The translations under genes were made by a program, and so were the position numbers. This document shows, piece after piece, positions 42,855 through 52,314 of a stretch of 54,184 bases of DNA. The notes beneath the pieces were generated by a model. That model saw nothing but the letters and a program-made list of their open reading frames with translations. It ran no database searches and was not told the DNA's origin. Position 1 is the stretch's first letter, and each line of letters opens with the position of its first letter. The DNA comes from an uncultured Oscillospiraceae bacterium. Its GTDB lineage: Bacteria > Bacillota > Clostridia > Oscillospirales > Oscillospiraceae. The DNA is taken from the NCBI GenBank assembly GCA_947625355.1, contig CANQOA010000011.1, positions 1 to 54,184 on the forward strand. The letters are read 5' to 3'.

Positions 42855-45182
42855 ATGAACGGAAAGAAGCTTTTGGCTCTGCTGCTGGCGGCAGCCATGA
42901 TGCTGGGCCTGCTGGCGGGCTGCGGCCAGTCCAAGGAACCCGAGCCCACGCCCACGCCCGAGGCAACGGCAGAACCCACGCCTGAGCCAGCGGAGCCTAC
43001 CTACACCTTCCATGAGAAGTGGTCCACCGGCGGCATCAACACCTGGTCCCCCACCGATTGGGAGAACTCCACCGAGGCGGACATCCAGGGCTATACCAGC
43101 TCCGCCTTCTATGAGTTCATGATGAACGAGACCAAGGATGGCTACGACATCTGGCCGGTGGCGGCCTCCGCGATGCCCGTGGACGTGACGGCGGATTATG
43201 CCGGCAACGAGACCTACGGCGTGCCCGCCGACGCCACCGAGGGCTACGCCTGGAAGATCGACCTGAACCCGGATATGTGCTGGGAGAACGGCGAGCCCAT
43301 CAACGCGGATACATATCTCTACACCGTCCAGCAGTTCCTGAACCCCGAGATGAAGAACTACCGCGCCTCTTACTTCTATGAGGGCACCGCGGGCCTGGCC
43401 AACGCCAAGCAGTACTATAACGGCGGCGGCCTGATGCACATGGACGCCTGTGATACCGTGGGCTACGTCTCCTTCGAGGAGGCCGGCGAGGTGTACATCA
43501 ACACCGCCGAGTCCTGCTACTGGTGGGGCGAGAGCATGGAGCAGGCCGTGGCCGACGGCTACGCCGACTACTTCATCCTGTCCGACGGCACCGACTTCAT
43601 GGAGAAGTATGAAAATGGCGTGGACATCCTGGTGGACGAGGCGCTGTATAACGACCTGGTGGATCTGTGCCAGGTGGGCGGCGACGTGCCCGAGAACTGG
43701 ATCGAGTTCTGCTTCACCCTGGAGGATGTGGAGGCCATCGACTTCGACCAGGTGGGCATCGTGAAGAACGACGACTACTCCATTACCCTGATCCTGGCCA
43801 ACCCCACTACCGAGTTCTACGCCTGCTACAGCCTGGGCATCACTCCTATCTATGAGCCCATGTATGAAGCGCTGAAGGAGGACACCGGCGATATCGTCAA
43901 GAGCACCTACGGCACCAGCGTGGACAAGTGGATCTCCTGCGGCCCCTACAAGCTGACCGTGTATCAGGCCGACAAGCACATCGTGCTTGAACGCAACGAG
44001 AACTGGTTCGGCTACAGCGATCCCCGGTTCGAAGGCCTCTATCAGACCACGGGCATCGACATAGAGTTCGTGGACGACCCGGCCACCCGCCTGAACCTGT
44101 TCCTGCAGGGCAACAGCGACTATGTGGGCCTGCGCAACGAGGACATGGAGACCTACGGCAGCAGCGAATACACCTACTACGCGCCTCTGGACTATACCTG
44201 GGTGCTGAGCTTCAACACCGATCCGGAGATGCTCGCCACCGAGGACACCGACACCGTGAACCACTCCATCCTGCAGCTGCAGGACTTCCGGCACGCCATC
44301 TCCCTGTCCATGGACCGGGTGGGCTTTGCCCAGACCATGGCCGTGTCCGAGCCGGGCTACGGTCTGCTGAACTACTGCTACATCTGCGACCCCGACACCG
44401 GCGAGCTCTACCGTGACAGTGAGTATGCCAAGCAGGCGCTGTGCGAGCTGTACGGCGTGGAGGACGAGAGCCAGATCACCGGCTACGACAAGGAGGCCGC
44501 GGCAGAGCTGTTCCAGACCGCCTATGACGAGGCCATCGAGCAGGGCATCCTGACCGAGGACCAGACGGTGGAGCTGGACTTCCACTGCTGGGACGAGACC
44601 AAGCTCTATCAGGACTGGACCAACTTCATCCAGGCCGCCATCAACGACGCCACCGTGGGCACCTCCCTGGAGGGCAAGGTGACCGTGAACCTGGTGGTGG
44701 TGGAGGACGTGTATTCCAGCTGCGAGAACGGTCTGGCCGACATGGCCTGCACCAGCTGGGGCGGCGCGGACATGGACCCCTACTCCATGATGCAGTGCTA
44801 TACCGATCCCGCCTACAACCTGGTCTATGGCTATGATGGGACCACCCACCAGATCACCATCAACGTGAACGGCGAGGACATCACCATGAGCGCCTACGAC
44901 TGGTACGTGGAGCTGTGCATGGGCGAGTACGCCGTGGCGGACCTGGATACCCGCAACCAGATCCTGGCCGGCATCGAGAAGGGCGTGCTGGAGTGGTACG
45001 GCCAGGTGGTGCTGTTCTACGATGCGTCCGCCGCCATGTATTCCCAGCGCGTGGTCCTGGGCTCCGACGAGTACATCAACTCCCTGGTGCAATTTGGCGG
45101 CACGGCCTATATGACCTACACCATGGACGACGCCGAGTGGGCCGACTACTGCGCCTCCCAGAACAACAATCTGACCTATTGA
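42855..45182 (+). CDS. Peptide ABC transporter substrate-binding lipoprotein (SBP family 5)
   Basis: 775 residues, longer than the usual 520-600. The N-terminus is a lipoprotein signal peptide with lipobox LLAGC, followed by a Pro/Glu/Thr-rich linker (PEPTPTPEATAEPTPEPAEP). The rest resembles family 5 peptide-binding proteins: WSPTDWENS, LYTVQQFLNPEM and YKLTVYQADKHIVLERNENW are the recognisable segments. It captures oligopeptides outside the membrane and hands them to the two permeases downstream. AGGAGG lies 8 bases before ATG 42855; the ATG directly upstream at 42852 is equally in frame. A stem-loop at 45203-45236 separates it from the permeases. Confidence 0.93.
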   Translation: MNGKKLLALLLAAAMMLGLLAGCGQSKEPEPTPTPEATAEPTPEPAEPTYTFHEKWSTGGINTWSPTDWENSTEADIQGYTSSAFYEFMMNETKDGYDIWPVAASAMPVDVTADYAGNETYGVPADATEGYAWKIDLNPDMCWENGEPINADTYLYTVQQFLNPEMKNYRASYFYEGTAGLANAKQYYNGGGLMHMDACDTVGYVSFEEAGEVYINTAESCYWWGESMEQAVADGYADYFILSDGTDFMEKYENGVDILVDEALYNDLVDLCQVGGDVPENWIEFCFTLEDVEAIDFDQVGIVKNDDYSITLILANPTTEFYACYSLGITPIYEPMYEALKEDTGDIVKSTYGTSVDKWISCGPYKLTVYQADKHIVLERNENWFGYSDPRFEGLYQTTGIDIEFVDDPATRLNLFLQGNSDYVGLRNEDMETYGSSEYTYYAPLDYTWVLSFNTDPEMLATEDTDTVNHSILQLQDFRHAISLSMDRVGFAQTMAVSEPGYGLLNYCYICDPDTGELYRDSEYAKQALCELYGVEDESQITGYDKEAAAELFQTAYDEAIEQGILTEDQTVELDFHCWDETKLYQDWTNFIQAAINDATVGTSLEGKVTVNLVVVEDVYSSCENGLADMACTSWGGADMDPYSMMQCYTDPAYNLVYGYDGTTHQITINVNGEDITMSAYDWYVELCMGEYAVADLDTRNQILAGIEKGVLEWYGQVVLFYDASAAMYSQRVVLGSDEYINSLVQFGGTAYMTYTMDDAEWADYCASQNNNLTY

Positions 45183-45202
45183 TCCCTATCCCGCATCGGA
45201 CC

Positions 45203-45236
45203 GGCAGGCGGAGGCAGGCAACTGCCGCCGCCTGCC
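45203..45236 (+). other. Intercistronic stem-loop between binding protein and permease genes
   Basis: GGCAGGCGG (45203-45211) pairs with CCGCCTGCC (45228-45236), and the inner GGCAG pairs with CTGCC around a GCAA loop. No T-run follows. Such hairpins often protect the upstream binding-protein message from 3' exonucleases, so that it is made in excess. Confidence 0.75.
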
Positions 45237-45291
45237 GTGTCAAAATATTCCCCGATGAGAGGGATCCGGAAAGAAGGGAAGAGAGCGACCC

Positions 45292-46260
45292 ATGGGAAAA
45301 TACATCCTCAAGCGCTGCGTGATGATGATCATCAGCGGCTTTATCATCATGACCATGCTGTTCGTGCTCATCCGGCTGCTGCCCAACCAGATCCACGCGG
45401 TCCAGGGCGGCTTTGACCAGGCCGTGCGGGATATGCGCAAGGCCTGGGGCTACGACGAGCCCATCATGGTCCAATACGGCATTTTCCTGAAAAAGGTGTT
45501 CACCGAGTGGGATTGGGGCTTCTGCACCACCATAGGCACCTTCCTGCAGGACGTGACGGAGTATCTGGCGGAGAAGCTGCCCTATACGGTGTACGTGAAC
45601 GTGGTGTCCATCGTGATCTCCACGCCGCTGGGGCTCATCTTCGGCATCCTGGCGGCCATCTTCAAGAACAAGTGGCAGGACCAGGTGATCAACGTGTTCA
45701 TCATGTTCTTCATCTCCGTGCCGGCGTTCGTGTACGCGTTTTTGCTGCAATATTTCGTGGGCTTCAAGCTGAACCTGTTCCCGCTGGTGCTCAACACCGG
45801 CAACGACTTCTTCTCCTGGTCCATGCTGCGCAGCGCGATCATGCCCATCATGGCGCTGAGCTTCGGCACCATCGCCGGCGACATGCGCCTGGTGCGGGCG
45901 GAGCTGACCGAGACGCTGACCACGGACTACATGCTCATGGCCCGGACCAAGGGCCTGACCTACCGGCAGGCCACGGTGCGCCACGCGCTGCGCAATTCCA
46001 TGGTGCCGCTGCTGCCGTCGTTCATGGCGGACGTGATCTATGTCATCTCCGGCTCTATGATCATCGAGCAGATCTTCGCCATCCCAGGCATCGGCAAGAC
46101 GTATCTGCTGTCCATCACCAGCCGGGACTATGCCGTGTTCATGACCATCAGCATGTTCTATGTGGCCGTGGGACTGGTGGCGGGACTGCTGTTCGATCTC
46201 AGCTACGGCTTCATCGATCCCCGCATCCGTATGGGAGGAGGCAAGACCAATGAGCTATAA
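45292..46260 (+). CDS. Peptide ABC transporter permease (DppB/OppB-like)
   Basis: 322 residues with about six membrane helices. The N-terminal YILKRCVMMIISGFIIMTML helix is typical of DppB-type permeases. MLMARTKGLTYRQATVRHALRNS contains the EAA-loop equivalent that docks the ATPases. FAIPGIGKTYL is the usual following block. It forms one half of the channel for the lipoprotein-delivered peptide. ATG 45292 follows GGGAAGAGAG. The gene overlaps the next permease by 11 bases. Confidence 0.95.
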   Translation: MGKYILKRCVMMIISGFIIMTMLFVLIRLLPNQIHAVQGGFDQAVRDMRKAWGYDEPIMVQYGIFLKKVFTEWDWGFCTTIGTFLQDVTEYLAEKLPYTVYVNVVSIVISTPLGLIFGILAAIFKNKWQDQVINVFIMFFISVPAFVYAFLLQYFVGFKLNLFPLVLNTGNDFFSWSMLRSAIMPIMALSFGTIAGDMRLVRAELTETLTTDYMLMARTKGLTYRQATVRHALRNSMVPLLPSFMADVIYVISGSMIIEQIFAIPGIGKTYLLSITSRDYAVFMTISMFYVAVGLVAGLLFDLSYGFIDPRIRMGGGKTNEL

Positions 46261-47737
46261 ACCGGAACAGTTCGCCCCCTATATGGACATGGACGAGGCG
46301 TGCTTCGCCGTGGTCCGGCGGGAGGGGAGCGTCCACGACAAGAAGCTGGACACCAAGCCCGTGGGCTATTTCCGGGACGCCATGAGCCGCTTCGCCCGCA
46401 ACCGGGGCAGCGTGGTCTGCGCCGTCGTGATCCTGATCCTGGCTGTTTATGCCCTGCTGGGGCCCATCGTGTCCCCCTACGGCGGCAGCCAGTATGACAA
46501 CTATTACAGCTATGCCCTCCCGAGGAACGGGCTGTGCGTCAAGCTGGGCCTGGGGTTCTGGGACGGCTGTTCCAGCGTCACCGCCAACCAGCAGTCCTAT
46601 GACTATTACAGCGCCATCCCCGGCGCCATCGTGGAGGCGTCCGAGCCCTATGAGCAGGTGGTGGACGCCGGGCGGAAAAACACGTTCTATGACCTGACCA
46701 TCGACTCCTACGCCAAGGTGGGCTACGCCACGGTGCTGCTCACCAGCAAGGAGTATGAGGCGGCACGGGCCTATGAGCAGGAGCAGGGCGTGCAGCTGTT
46801 CTATCCCGTCATCGACGACAGCCAGGTGAAATACCAGGTCAACAAGGGCAACGCCAACGGCTGGTATCTGACCAACGCCAAGGGCGTGGCCCAGCGGGAT
46901 GAGGACGGCCAGCTCCAGGATATCTTCCTGCGGGATGAGAACGGCGAGCCGCTGTATACCATCACGAAAATGAACGGCGCCCAGGTCCAGTGCCGGGTGC
47001 TGTATTCGGAGTGGTACAAGTATCAGAACGGCCACGAGGCGTCGTTCCTGTTCGGGGCGGACTCCTATGGCTACGATATCTTTGCCCGGCTGGCGCTGGG
47101 CGCCCGGCTGAGCCTGGTGCTGAGCGTGCTGGTGTCCGCCATCTCCCTGGGCATCGGCATCGTGGTGGGCGCGCTGGAGGGCTATTACGGCGGCTGGTTC
47201 GACCTGATCTTCGAGCGGATCAAGGACATCCTGTGGGAGGTGCCCACGGTGGTGTTCATGAGCCTGTTCCAGATCTATCTGGCGAAAAAAGTGGGCGTGA
47301 TCGTGACGCTGTTCTTCGCGTTCATCTTCTTCGACTGGATCGGGGAGTCGTCCACGGTCCGCGCCCAGTTCTACCGCTTCAAGGGCCAGGAATACGTGCT
47401 GGCGGCCCGGACTTTGGGCGCCAAGGACCGGCGGATCATCTTCCGCCACATCCTGCCCAACGCCGCGGGCTTCATCGTCACCACCTCCGTGCTGAGCATC
47501 CCCGGCGTCATCTTCACCGAGGCCAACATGACCTATCTGGGCATCGTGAACCTGCAGTCCAGCACCGTGACCAGCGTGGGCACCATGCTCAACAACGGCC
47601 AGGCGGCTCTGTCCACCTATCCCCACTGCGTTTTCTTCCCGGCGGTGTTCATCTCGATCCTTCTCATCTGCTTCAACATTTTCGGCAACGGCCTGCGCGA
47701 CGCGTTCAACCCGTCGCTGCGGGGCGTGGAGGAGTGA
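46250..47737 (+). CDS. Peptide ABC transporter permease (DppC/OppC-like) with large extracytoplasmic insertion
   Basis: 495 residues, where OppC/DppC proteins are usually about 300. The first helix is at about 52-75 (VVCAVVILILAVYALLGPIV). The next recognised block, FLFGADSYGYDIFARLALGA, comes only at about residue 265. The roughly 190 residues between them are hydrophilic, with many Tyr, Asp and Gln, and would lie outside the membrane. After them the usual permease core follows, with LAARTLGAKDRRIIFRHILPN as the ATPase-docking loop. The insert probably contacts the binding protein. ATG 46250 has GGGAGGAGG upstream. It overlaps the upstream permease and is followed by the ATPases. Confidence 0.93.
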   Translation: MSYKPEQFAPYMDMDEACFAVVRREGSVHDKKLDTKPVGYFRDAMSRFARNRGSVVCAVVILILAVYALLGPIVSPYGGSQYDNYYSYALPRNGLCVKLGLGFWDGCSSVTANQQSYDYYSAIPGAIVEASEPYEQVVDAGRKNTFYDLTIDSYAKVGYATVLLTSKEYEAARAYEQEQGVQLFYPVIDDSQVKYQVNKGNANGWYLTNAKGVAQRDEDGQLQDIFLRDENGEPLYTITKMNGAQVQCRVLYSEWYKYQNGHEASFLFGADSYGYDIFARLALGARLSLVLSVLVSAISLGIGIVVGALEGYYGGWFDLIFERIKDILWEVPTVVFMSLFQIYLAKKVGVIVTLFFAFIFFDWIGESSTVRAQFYRFKGQEYVLAARTLGAKDRRIIFRHILPNAAGFIVTTSVLSIPGVIFTEANMTYLGIVNLQSSTVTSVGTMLNNGQAALSTYPHCVFFPAVFISILLICFNIFGNGLRDAFNPSLRGVEE

Positions 47738-47740
47738 GCC

Positions 47741-49891
47741 ATGAGTAAAGCGCTGGAAGTAAAGAATCTGCGCATCTCCTTCAAGGTCAACGAGGGCACC
47801 GTCAAGGCTGTCCGGGACATCAGCTTTGACCTGGAGAAGGGGGAGACGCTGTGCATCGTGGGCGAGTCCGGCTCCGGCAAGTCCGTCACCGCCAAGGCCA
47901 TCCTTGGCATCCTGGCCGGCAACAGCATCGTGGAGGGCGGCGAGATCATCTATCGGGGCGATGACCTGATCAAGTACACCGAACGGGATTTCGAGAAGAT
48001 CCGGGGCAATCTGATCACCATGATCTTCCAGGACCCGCTGTCGTCCCTGAACCCCATCATGCGCATCGGCAAGCAGATGACCGAGGCCACCATCCTCAAC
48101 GGCCGCACCAACCGCAAGAACGCCAAGAAGGATTACACCACCAAGCTGGACCAGATCGAGAAGGCCATGTCCGCCGCCGGCTGTCCGGCGGATCGGGTCC
48201 GGGAGCAGCTGCGCACGTTCCGGGCCATGGCCGGGGAGGCCAGCCGCCTGGAGAGCGCCTATCATCTGGCCAGGGACTATGCCGACTCCGCCGTGCTGAG
48301 CATCGAGCAGATGCTGGTGGACGTGCATGAAAACGACCTGAAGCGCATGCAGCCCCAATTCCGGGAGCTGGACGAGAAGATCGAAAAGAGCTATGACCCC
48401 TATCTGCTGCCCAAGGGGGAGAAGCCGTTCGCAGACGCGGTGGAGCGGCTGCACAAGGCCGAACAGACCTATGACGGCAAGGACGGCCGGCAGCTCACCG
48501 ACTGCCTCACGGCCCTCCGGGACGAGCTGAAGGCGGCTCTTGGAAGGACCGAGCCGGACTTCTTCGCCCTGGGCTACACCATCCAGCATGGCGACAGGAC
48601 CGCCCTCCGGGGACTGGATACGGACGGGATGAACGCCCTGGCCAGGCCCTATCTGGACGAGCGGTTCATGGACGGCTTCCTTGCCGACCTGGCGTCTGCC
48701 CTGCGCCACAGCGCCCAGCAGGCGTTGCCGCTGAAGGAAAAAGCGGCAGCGGCCATCCGGCGGGCGCTGCCGGTTTTCCAGCGGGAGACGCTGGACAAGG
48801 CCGCCTGCGAGCGGGCGGCCCGGGAGCTGACCGAGCTGACGGGCCGGTCCATCGACCGGCTGAGCCTGCACAAGAACACCAAGGCCACCACCTTCGGCAC
48901 CACCATGGAAAAGAACCTGCGCCGGTATTTTGACGGCGTGGTCAACAACCCCAAGGAGCTGCGCCGCGAGGCGCGGCAGACCGAGAAGCTCAAACGCGCC
49001 GCGGCGCGGAAGCCCGATGTGGGCAAGGTGACGCCCGCCGTGCTGGTGGACCTGGACCTGACCCGCCGGAACATCGTCACCGCCATGGAGGAGCTGGCCG
49101 CTTCCTATGAGCAGGAGCTGGCCGCCGGCTCGGAGACGGACTATGCCGCCCAGGCGCGGGAGATGGTGGAGGCGCTGCGGGGCATGAGCTATACCATGAC
49201 CAACAAGGTCTCCAAGCAGGCGGCCTATGACAAGGCCATCCGCATCATGGAGGACGTGGGCATCAAGGAGCCCCGCAAACGCTTCAGGCAGTATCCCTTC
49301 GAGTTCTCCGGCGGCATGCGCCAGCGGATCGTCATCGCCATCGCCGTGGCGGCCAATCCGGAGATCCTCATCTGCGACGAGCCCACCACGGCCTTGGACG
49401 TGACCATCCAGGCCCAGATCCTGGAGCTGATCAACGAGGTCAAGCGCAAGCGCAATATCAGCGTCATCTTCATCACCCACGACCTGGGCGTGGTGGCCAA
49501 CATGGCCGACCGGGTGGCGGTGATGTACGCCGGGAAGATCGTGGAGTACGGCACGGCGCGGGACGTGTTCTATCACCCGGCTCACCCCTATACCTGGGCG
49601 CTGCTGGCGTCCATGCCGGACCTGGACACCAAGGAGAAGCTGGAGGCCATCGGCGGTACGCCGCCCAACATGGTCTATCCCCCCAAGGGGGACGCCTTTG
49701 CCGAGCGCAACGAGTACGCCCTGGCCGTGGATTTCGAGCGGGAGCCGCCCATGTTCCAGATCTCCGACACCCACTGGGCGGCCACATGGCTGCTGCACCC
49801 CAAGGCGCCCAGGATCGACCCGCCCAAGAGCGTCACGGACCGCATCCGGCGCATGAGAGAGAGGGAGGAGGCTGCCAATGGACAACCGTGA
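47741..49891 (+). CDS. Peptide ABC transporter ATPase (DppD-like) with about 370-residue internal insertion
   Basis: 716 residues against a usual 320-340. Walker A is GESGSGKS (41-48) and the Q-loop MIFQDPLSSLNP (94-105). The signature FSGGMRQR appears only at 522-529, then Walker B ILICDEP (Asp546) and the switch His in ITHDLGV. The family-typical C-terminal HPAHPYTWALL and CxP-like tail follow. Between about residues 121 and 492 lies an Arg/Lys/Glu/Ala-rich, apparently all-helical insert that I cannot match to any family. The catalytic motifs are intact, so the enzyme should be active. The start is ATG 47741, 3 bases after the permease stop. It overlaps the second ATPase by 14 bases. Confidence 0.93.
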   Translation: MSKALEVKNLRISFKVNEGTVKAVRDISFDLEKGETLCIVGESGSGKSVTAKAILGILAGNSIVEGGEIIYRGDDLIKYTERDFEKIRGNLITMIFQDPLSSLNPIMRIGKQMTEATILNGRTNRKNAKKDYTTKLDQIEKAMSAAGCPADRVREQLRTFRAMAGEASRLESAYHLARDYADSAVLSIEQMLVDVHENDLKRMQPQFRELDEKIEKSYDPYLLPKGEKPFADAVERLHKAEQTYDGKDGRQLTDCLTALRDELKAALGRTEPDFFALGYTIQHGDRTALRGLDTDGMNALARPYLDERFMDGFLADLASALRHSAQQALPLKEKAAAAIRRALPVFQRETLDKAACERAARELTELTGRSIDRLSLHKNTKATTFGTTMEKNLRRYFDGVVNNPKELRREARQTEKLKRAAARKPDVGKVTPAVLVDLDLTRRNIVTAMEELAASYEQELAAGSETDYAAQAREMVEALRGMSYTMTNKVSKQAAYDKAIRIMEDVGIKEPRKRFRQYPFEFSGGMRQRIVIAIAVAANPEILICDEPTTALDVTIQAQILELINEVKRKRNISVIFITHDLGVVANMADRVAVMYAGKIVEYGTARDVFYHPAHPYTWALLASMPDLDTKEKLEAIGGTPPNMVYPPKGDAFAERNEYALAVDFEREPPMFQISDTHWAATWLLHPKAPRIDPPKSVTDRIRRMREREEAANGQP

Positions 49892-51098
49892 GCCCATCCT
49901 GCAGGTACGCCACCTGAAGCAGTATTTCGGCCGGAAGGATTTCAAGGCGGTGGACGACATCAGCTTTGACATCTATCCGGGCGAGGTGTTCGGCCTGGTG
50001 GGAGAGTCCGGCTGCGGCAAGACCACCACCGGCCGGGCCATCATCAAGCTGTATAACATCACCGGCGGCGAGGTGATCTTCAAGGGCCAGCGCATCAGCG
50101 CCGGGCCCCGGACCTTCACCGACGCCATTGCCGCGGAGAAAATAGCCTCCGCCCAGCGGACGGAGGAACTGAAAAAGGCCGGCCGGACCGATGAGGCCCA
50201 GGCCGAGGAGCAGCGCCTGGCCGCCTTCATCCAGGAGCAGAAGCAGGCGGCGAAGGAGGCCCGCCGGGACCAGAAGGACTGCGTCAAGCTCTACCGGGAG
50301 CGCCGGCAGGGCGAGATCCGCGCCCAGTATGAGCCAAAGCTGGCCGCGGCGTCCGGCGAGGCGCGCCATGCCCTGGAAAAGGAGCGGGACGCGCGTTTGA
50401 AGGAGGCGTCCAGGGAGAACATCGTCACCAAGATGCAGATGATCTTCCAGGACCCGGTCTCGTCCCTGAACCCCCGCATGACCGTGCGGGAGATCATCGC
50501 CGAGGGCCTGCGCATCCAGGGCGTCCGGGACGAGAAATACATCAACGACCAGGTCTGCCAGATGCTGGAGCGGGTGGGGCTGGTGAAGGAGCACGCGGAC
50601 CGGTATCCCCATGAGTTCTCCGGCGGCCAGCGCCAGCGCATCGGCATCGCCCGGGCCGTCGTCATGAAGCCCGAGCTCATCATCGCCGACGAGCCGGTGT
50701 CGGCCCTGGATGTGTCCATCCAGGCTCAGGTCATCAACCTGCTCAACGATCTGCGCCACGAGATGGGGCTGACCATCCTGTTCATCGCCCATGACCTGTC
50801 GGTGGTCAAGTATTTCTCCGACCGGATCGCGGTGATGTATTTCGGCAAGATCGTGGAGCTGGCCGGGTCCGACGAGCTGTTCGCCCATCCCATGCACCCC
50901 TACACCCGGAGCCTGCTGTCGGCCATCCCGCTGCCGGACCCGGATTATGAGCAGCGCCGCAAGCGCATCGTTTACCAGCCGGCCATCGCCCATGACTACT
51001 CCCAGGAGGGGCCGCAGTTCATGGAGATCGTCCCCGGACACTTCGTCAGCGCCAACAGCGCGGAGGCGGCCCGGTATAAGGCGGAGTACGGCCTATGA
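49878..51098 (+). CDS. Peptide ABC transporter ATPase (DppF-like) with coiled-coil insertion
   Basis: 406 residues, about 80-100 above the family norm. Walker A is GESGCGKTT (42-50), the Q-loop MIFQDPVSSLNPRM (188-201), the signature FSGGQRQR, Walker B LIIADEP and the switch His IAHDLSV. The insert lies at about 75-182, between Walker A and the Q-loop. It is strongly charged (KEARRDQKDC, YRERRQGEIRAQY) and predicted to form a helical hairpin. The other ATPase has its insert on the opposite side of the Q-loop. HPMHPYTRSLL and the following Pro-rich block are typical of DppF/OppF. It overlaps both neighbours, the last by ATGA. Confidence 0.94.
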   Translation: MDNREPILQVRHLKQYFGRKDFKAVDDISFDIYPGEVFGLVGESGCGKTTTGRAIIKLYNITGGEVIFKGQRISAGPRTFTDAIAAEKIASAQRTEELKKAGRTDEAQAEEQRLAAFIQEQKQAAKEARRDQKDCVKLYRERRQGEIRAQYEPKLAAASGEARHALEKERDARLKEASRENIVTKMQMIFQDPVSSLNPRMTVREIIAEGLRIQGVRDEKYINDQVCQMLERVGLVKEHADRYPHEFSGGQRQRIGIARAVVMKPELIIADEPVSALDVSIQAQVINLLNDLRHEMGLTILFIAHDLSVVKYFSDRIAVMYFGKIVELAGSDELFAHPMHPYTRSLLSAIPLPDPDYEQRRKRIVYQPAIAHDYSQEGPQFMEIVPGHFVSANSAEAARYKAEYGL

Positions 51099-51496
51099 GC
51101 TTTTTCAGGCGCAACCGCCCTTGGTTCGTCAGTGCGGGCGCAGGAGTTTTGATCGCGGCGGCTGTGGCGGCGTTCCAGTGGAGCAGCTATGAGGCGCCCA
51201 CGCCTTTGCGGATGCTCTGCGACGGCGCTTTCGTGGCGGGGATCTTCCTGACATGCTTCGGCGCGCTGGCGCTGGTGAGCGCGGAGGGAGCCTTTGACGC
51301 CATGGGCTTTGCCGTGCATACGCTGCTGCGTAAGTTCTCCCCCCGGAAGGACCGGTTCGAGAGCCGGCTGACCTATGAAGAGTACAAGGCGCGCCGGAGG
51401 GAGAAGGACCGGCCGGACGTGCGGTGCGTGCTCTTCACGGGGCTGGGCTATCTGGCGCTGGCCGGCGTGCTGCTGGCGCTGTACTACCGCGCGTGA
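51095..51496 (+). CDS. DUF3899-like small membrane protein
   Basis: 133 residues with about three membrane helices: FVSAGAGVLIAAAVAAFQW, FVAGIFLTCFGALALVSA and VLFTGLGYLALAGVLLALYY. Between the second and third lies a basic cytoplasmic loop with FSPRKDRFESRLTYEEYKAR. This fits DUF3899, a family of unknown function. It starts by ATGA overlap with the ATPase gene and ends just before a terminator, so it belongs to the transporter operon. A part in assembly or regulation of the transporter is only a guess from position. Confidence 0.8.
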   Translation: MSFFRRNRPWFVSAGAGVLIAAAVAAFQWSSYEAPTPLRMLCDGAFVAGIFLTCFGALALVSAEGAFDAMGFAVHTLLRKFSPRKDRFESRLTYEEYKARRREKDRPDVRCVLFTGLGYLALAGVLLALYYRA

Positions 51497-51506
51497 AAAA
51501 TGAGAT

Positions 51507-51544
51507 GAGACGGCGGAAGGTATTTCCGCCGCCTCTCGTTTTTT
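51507..51544 (+). terminator. Intrinsic terminator of the peptide transporter operon
   Basis: The stem CGGCGGAA/TTCCGCCG, extended by GAGA/TCTC across a CC bulge, with a 5-base loop. Six T follow at 51539-51544. Confidence 0.9.
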
Positions 51545-51631
51545 CATAGGCGGCGCGGCGCGTGCGCCGGGTACATAAACCGACAGGCGGTCACATAGGA
51601 TGTACCAAAACCGAAGTCGGGGGGAACGTTT

Positions 51632-52288
51632 TTGAACAACATCAAGCGCATACTTATGAAACACCGCAGGTCCCTGGGTCCCGCCGCCCTGGTGCTTGCG
51701 GTGGCGGCTATATTCTGGGTGGTGAACAGCCCCGCCATCGTGGGCGTGTCCGCCTCCGCCAGGGAGCTGCCCATCTACAGCGTGGAGCGGGACAACAAGG
51801 CCGTCAGTCTGACCTTTGACGCCGCCTGGGGCAACGAGGACACCCAGAAGCTCATCGACATCCTGAACTCCTACGGCGTGAAGGCAACCTTCTTCCTGGT
51901 GGGGCAGTGGGCGGACAAATACCCGGAGAGCGTCCAGGCCCTGGCCGATGCGGGCATGGAGATCGGCGACCACTCGGATACGCACCCGCACATGGCGAAG
52001 CTGTCCAAGAAGCAGATCATCGACGAGGTGAGCCTGTGCGCGGGCAAGATCAAGGCCATCACCGGCCAGGACGTGAAGCTGTTCCGCTGCCCCTATGGGG
52101 AATACGACGACGAGGTCATCACCACCATCCGGGATATGGGCATCTATCCCATCCAGTGGGACGTGGAGCCGTCCCGGACAGAGGAAAGGTCCCGGTGTGG
52201 GCCGTTCGGGACACACTGGGCAGAATGGCTAAAAATTACCAGTTATATGGCAGAAAAATGTCTTTCTCCGGCGAAGGGCGAGAATTGA
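51632..52288 (+). pseudogene. Polysaccharide deacetylase (PdaB-like), truncated at the 3' end
   Basis: 218 residues. An N-terminal membrane helix (LGPAALVLAVAAIFWVV) leads to a NodB domain: motif 1 SLTFDAAWG, motif 2 GDHSDTHPHM with both metal His, and motif 3 LFRCPYGEYDDEV. The homology stops right after YPIQWDVE at about 52150. The following 40 residues, and the other two frames, show neither the later catalytic motifs nor the usual L-F-H-N ending. Family members keep these, so the 3' end seems lost by deletion or replacement rather than frameshift. The reading frame stops at the -35 box of the purine promoter. TTG 51632 with GGGGGG 7 bases upstream is the likely start. PdaB-type proteins act on spore or cell-wall glycans; this copy is probably inactive. 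Confidence 0.75.
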
Positions 52289-52314
52289 CTTTCCGTTTTG
52301 CGGTTTGCTATAAT
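52285..52314 (+). promoter_or_regulatory. Promoter of the purine operon
   Basis: TTGACT at 52285-52290 and TATAAT at 52309-52314, 18 bases apart, with TGC just before the -10 box (extended -10). The -35 box overlaps the stop codon of the truncated deacetylase. Transcription would start near 52321, exactly at the riboswitch. Confidence 0.92.

Noticed and set aside
46211-49972. A 1253-codon minus-strand open frame opposite the transporter genes
   Set aside because: The + strand holds intact permease and ATPase motifs. The minus frame has no recognisable family and a composition typical of antisense shadows; the same applies to the long minus frames at 30305-32800 and 36160-38592.
51570-51606. 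A 7-bp inverted repeat (GGTACAT/ATGTACC) upstream of the truncated deacetylase, considered as a sporulation sigma-factor site or operator
   Set aside because: The arms are short and no -35/-10 pair of a sporulation sigma factor is convincing.
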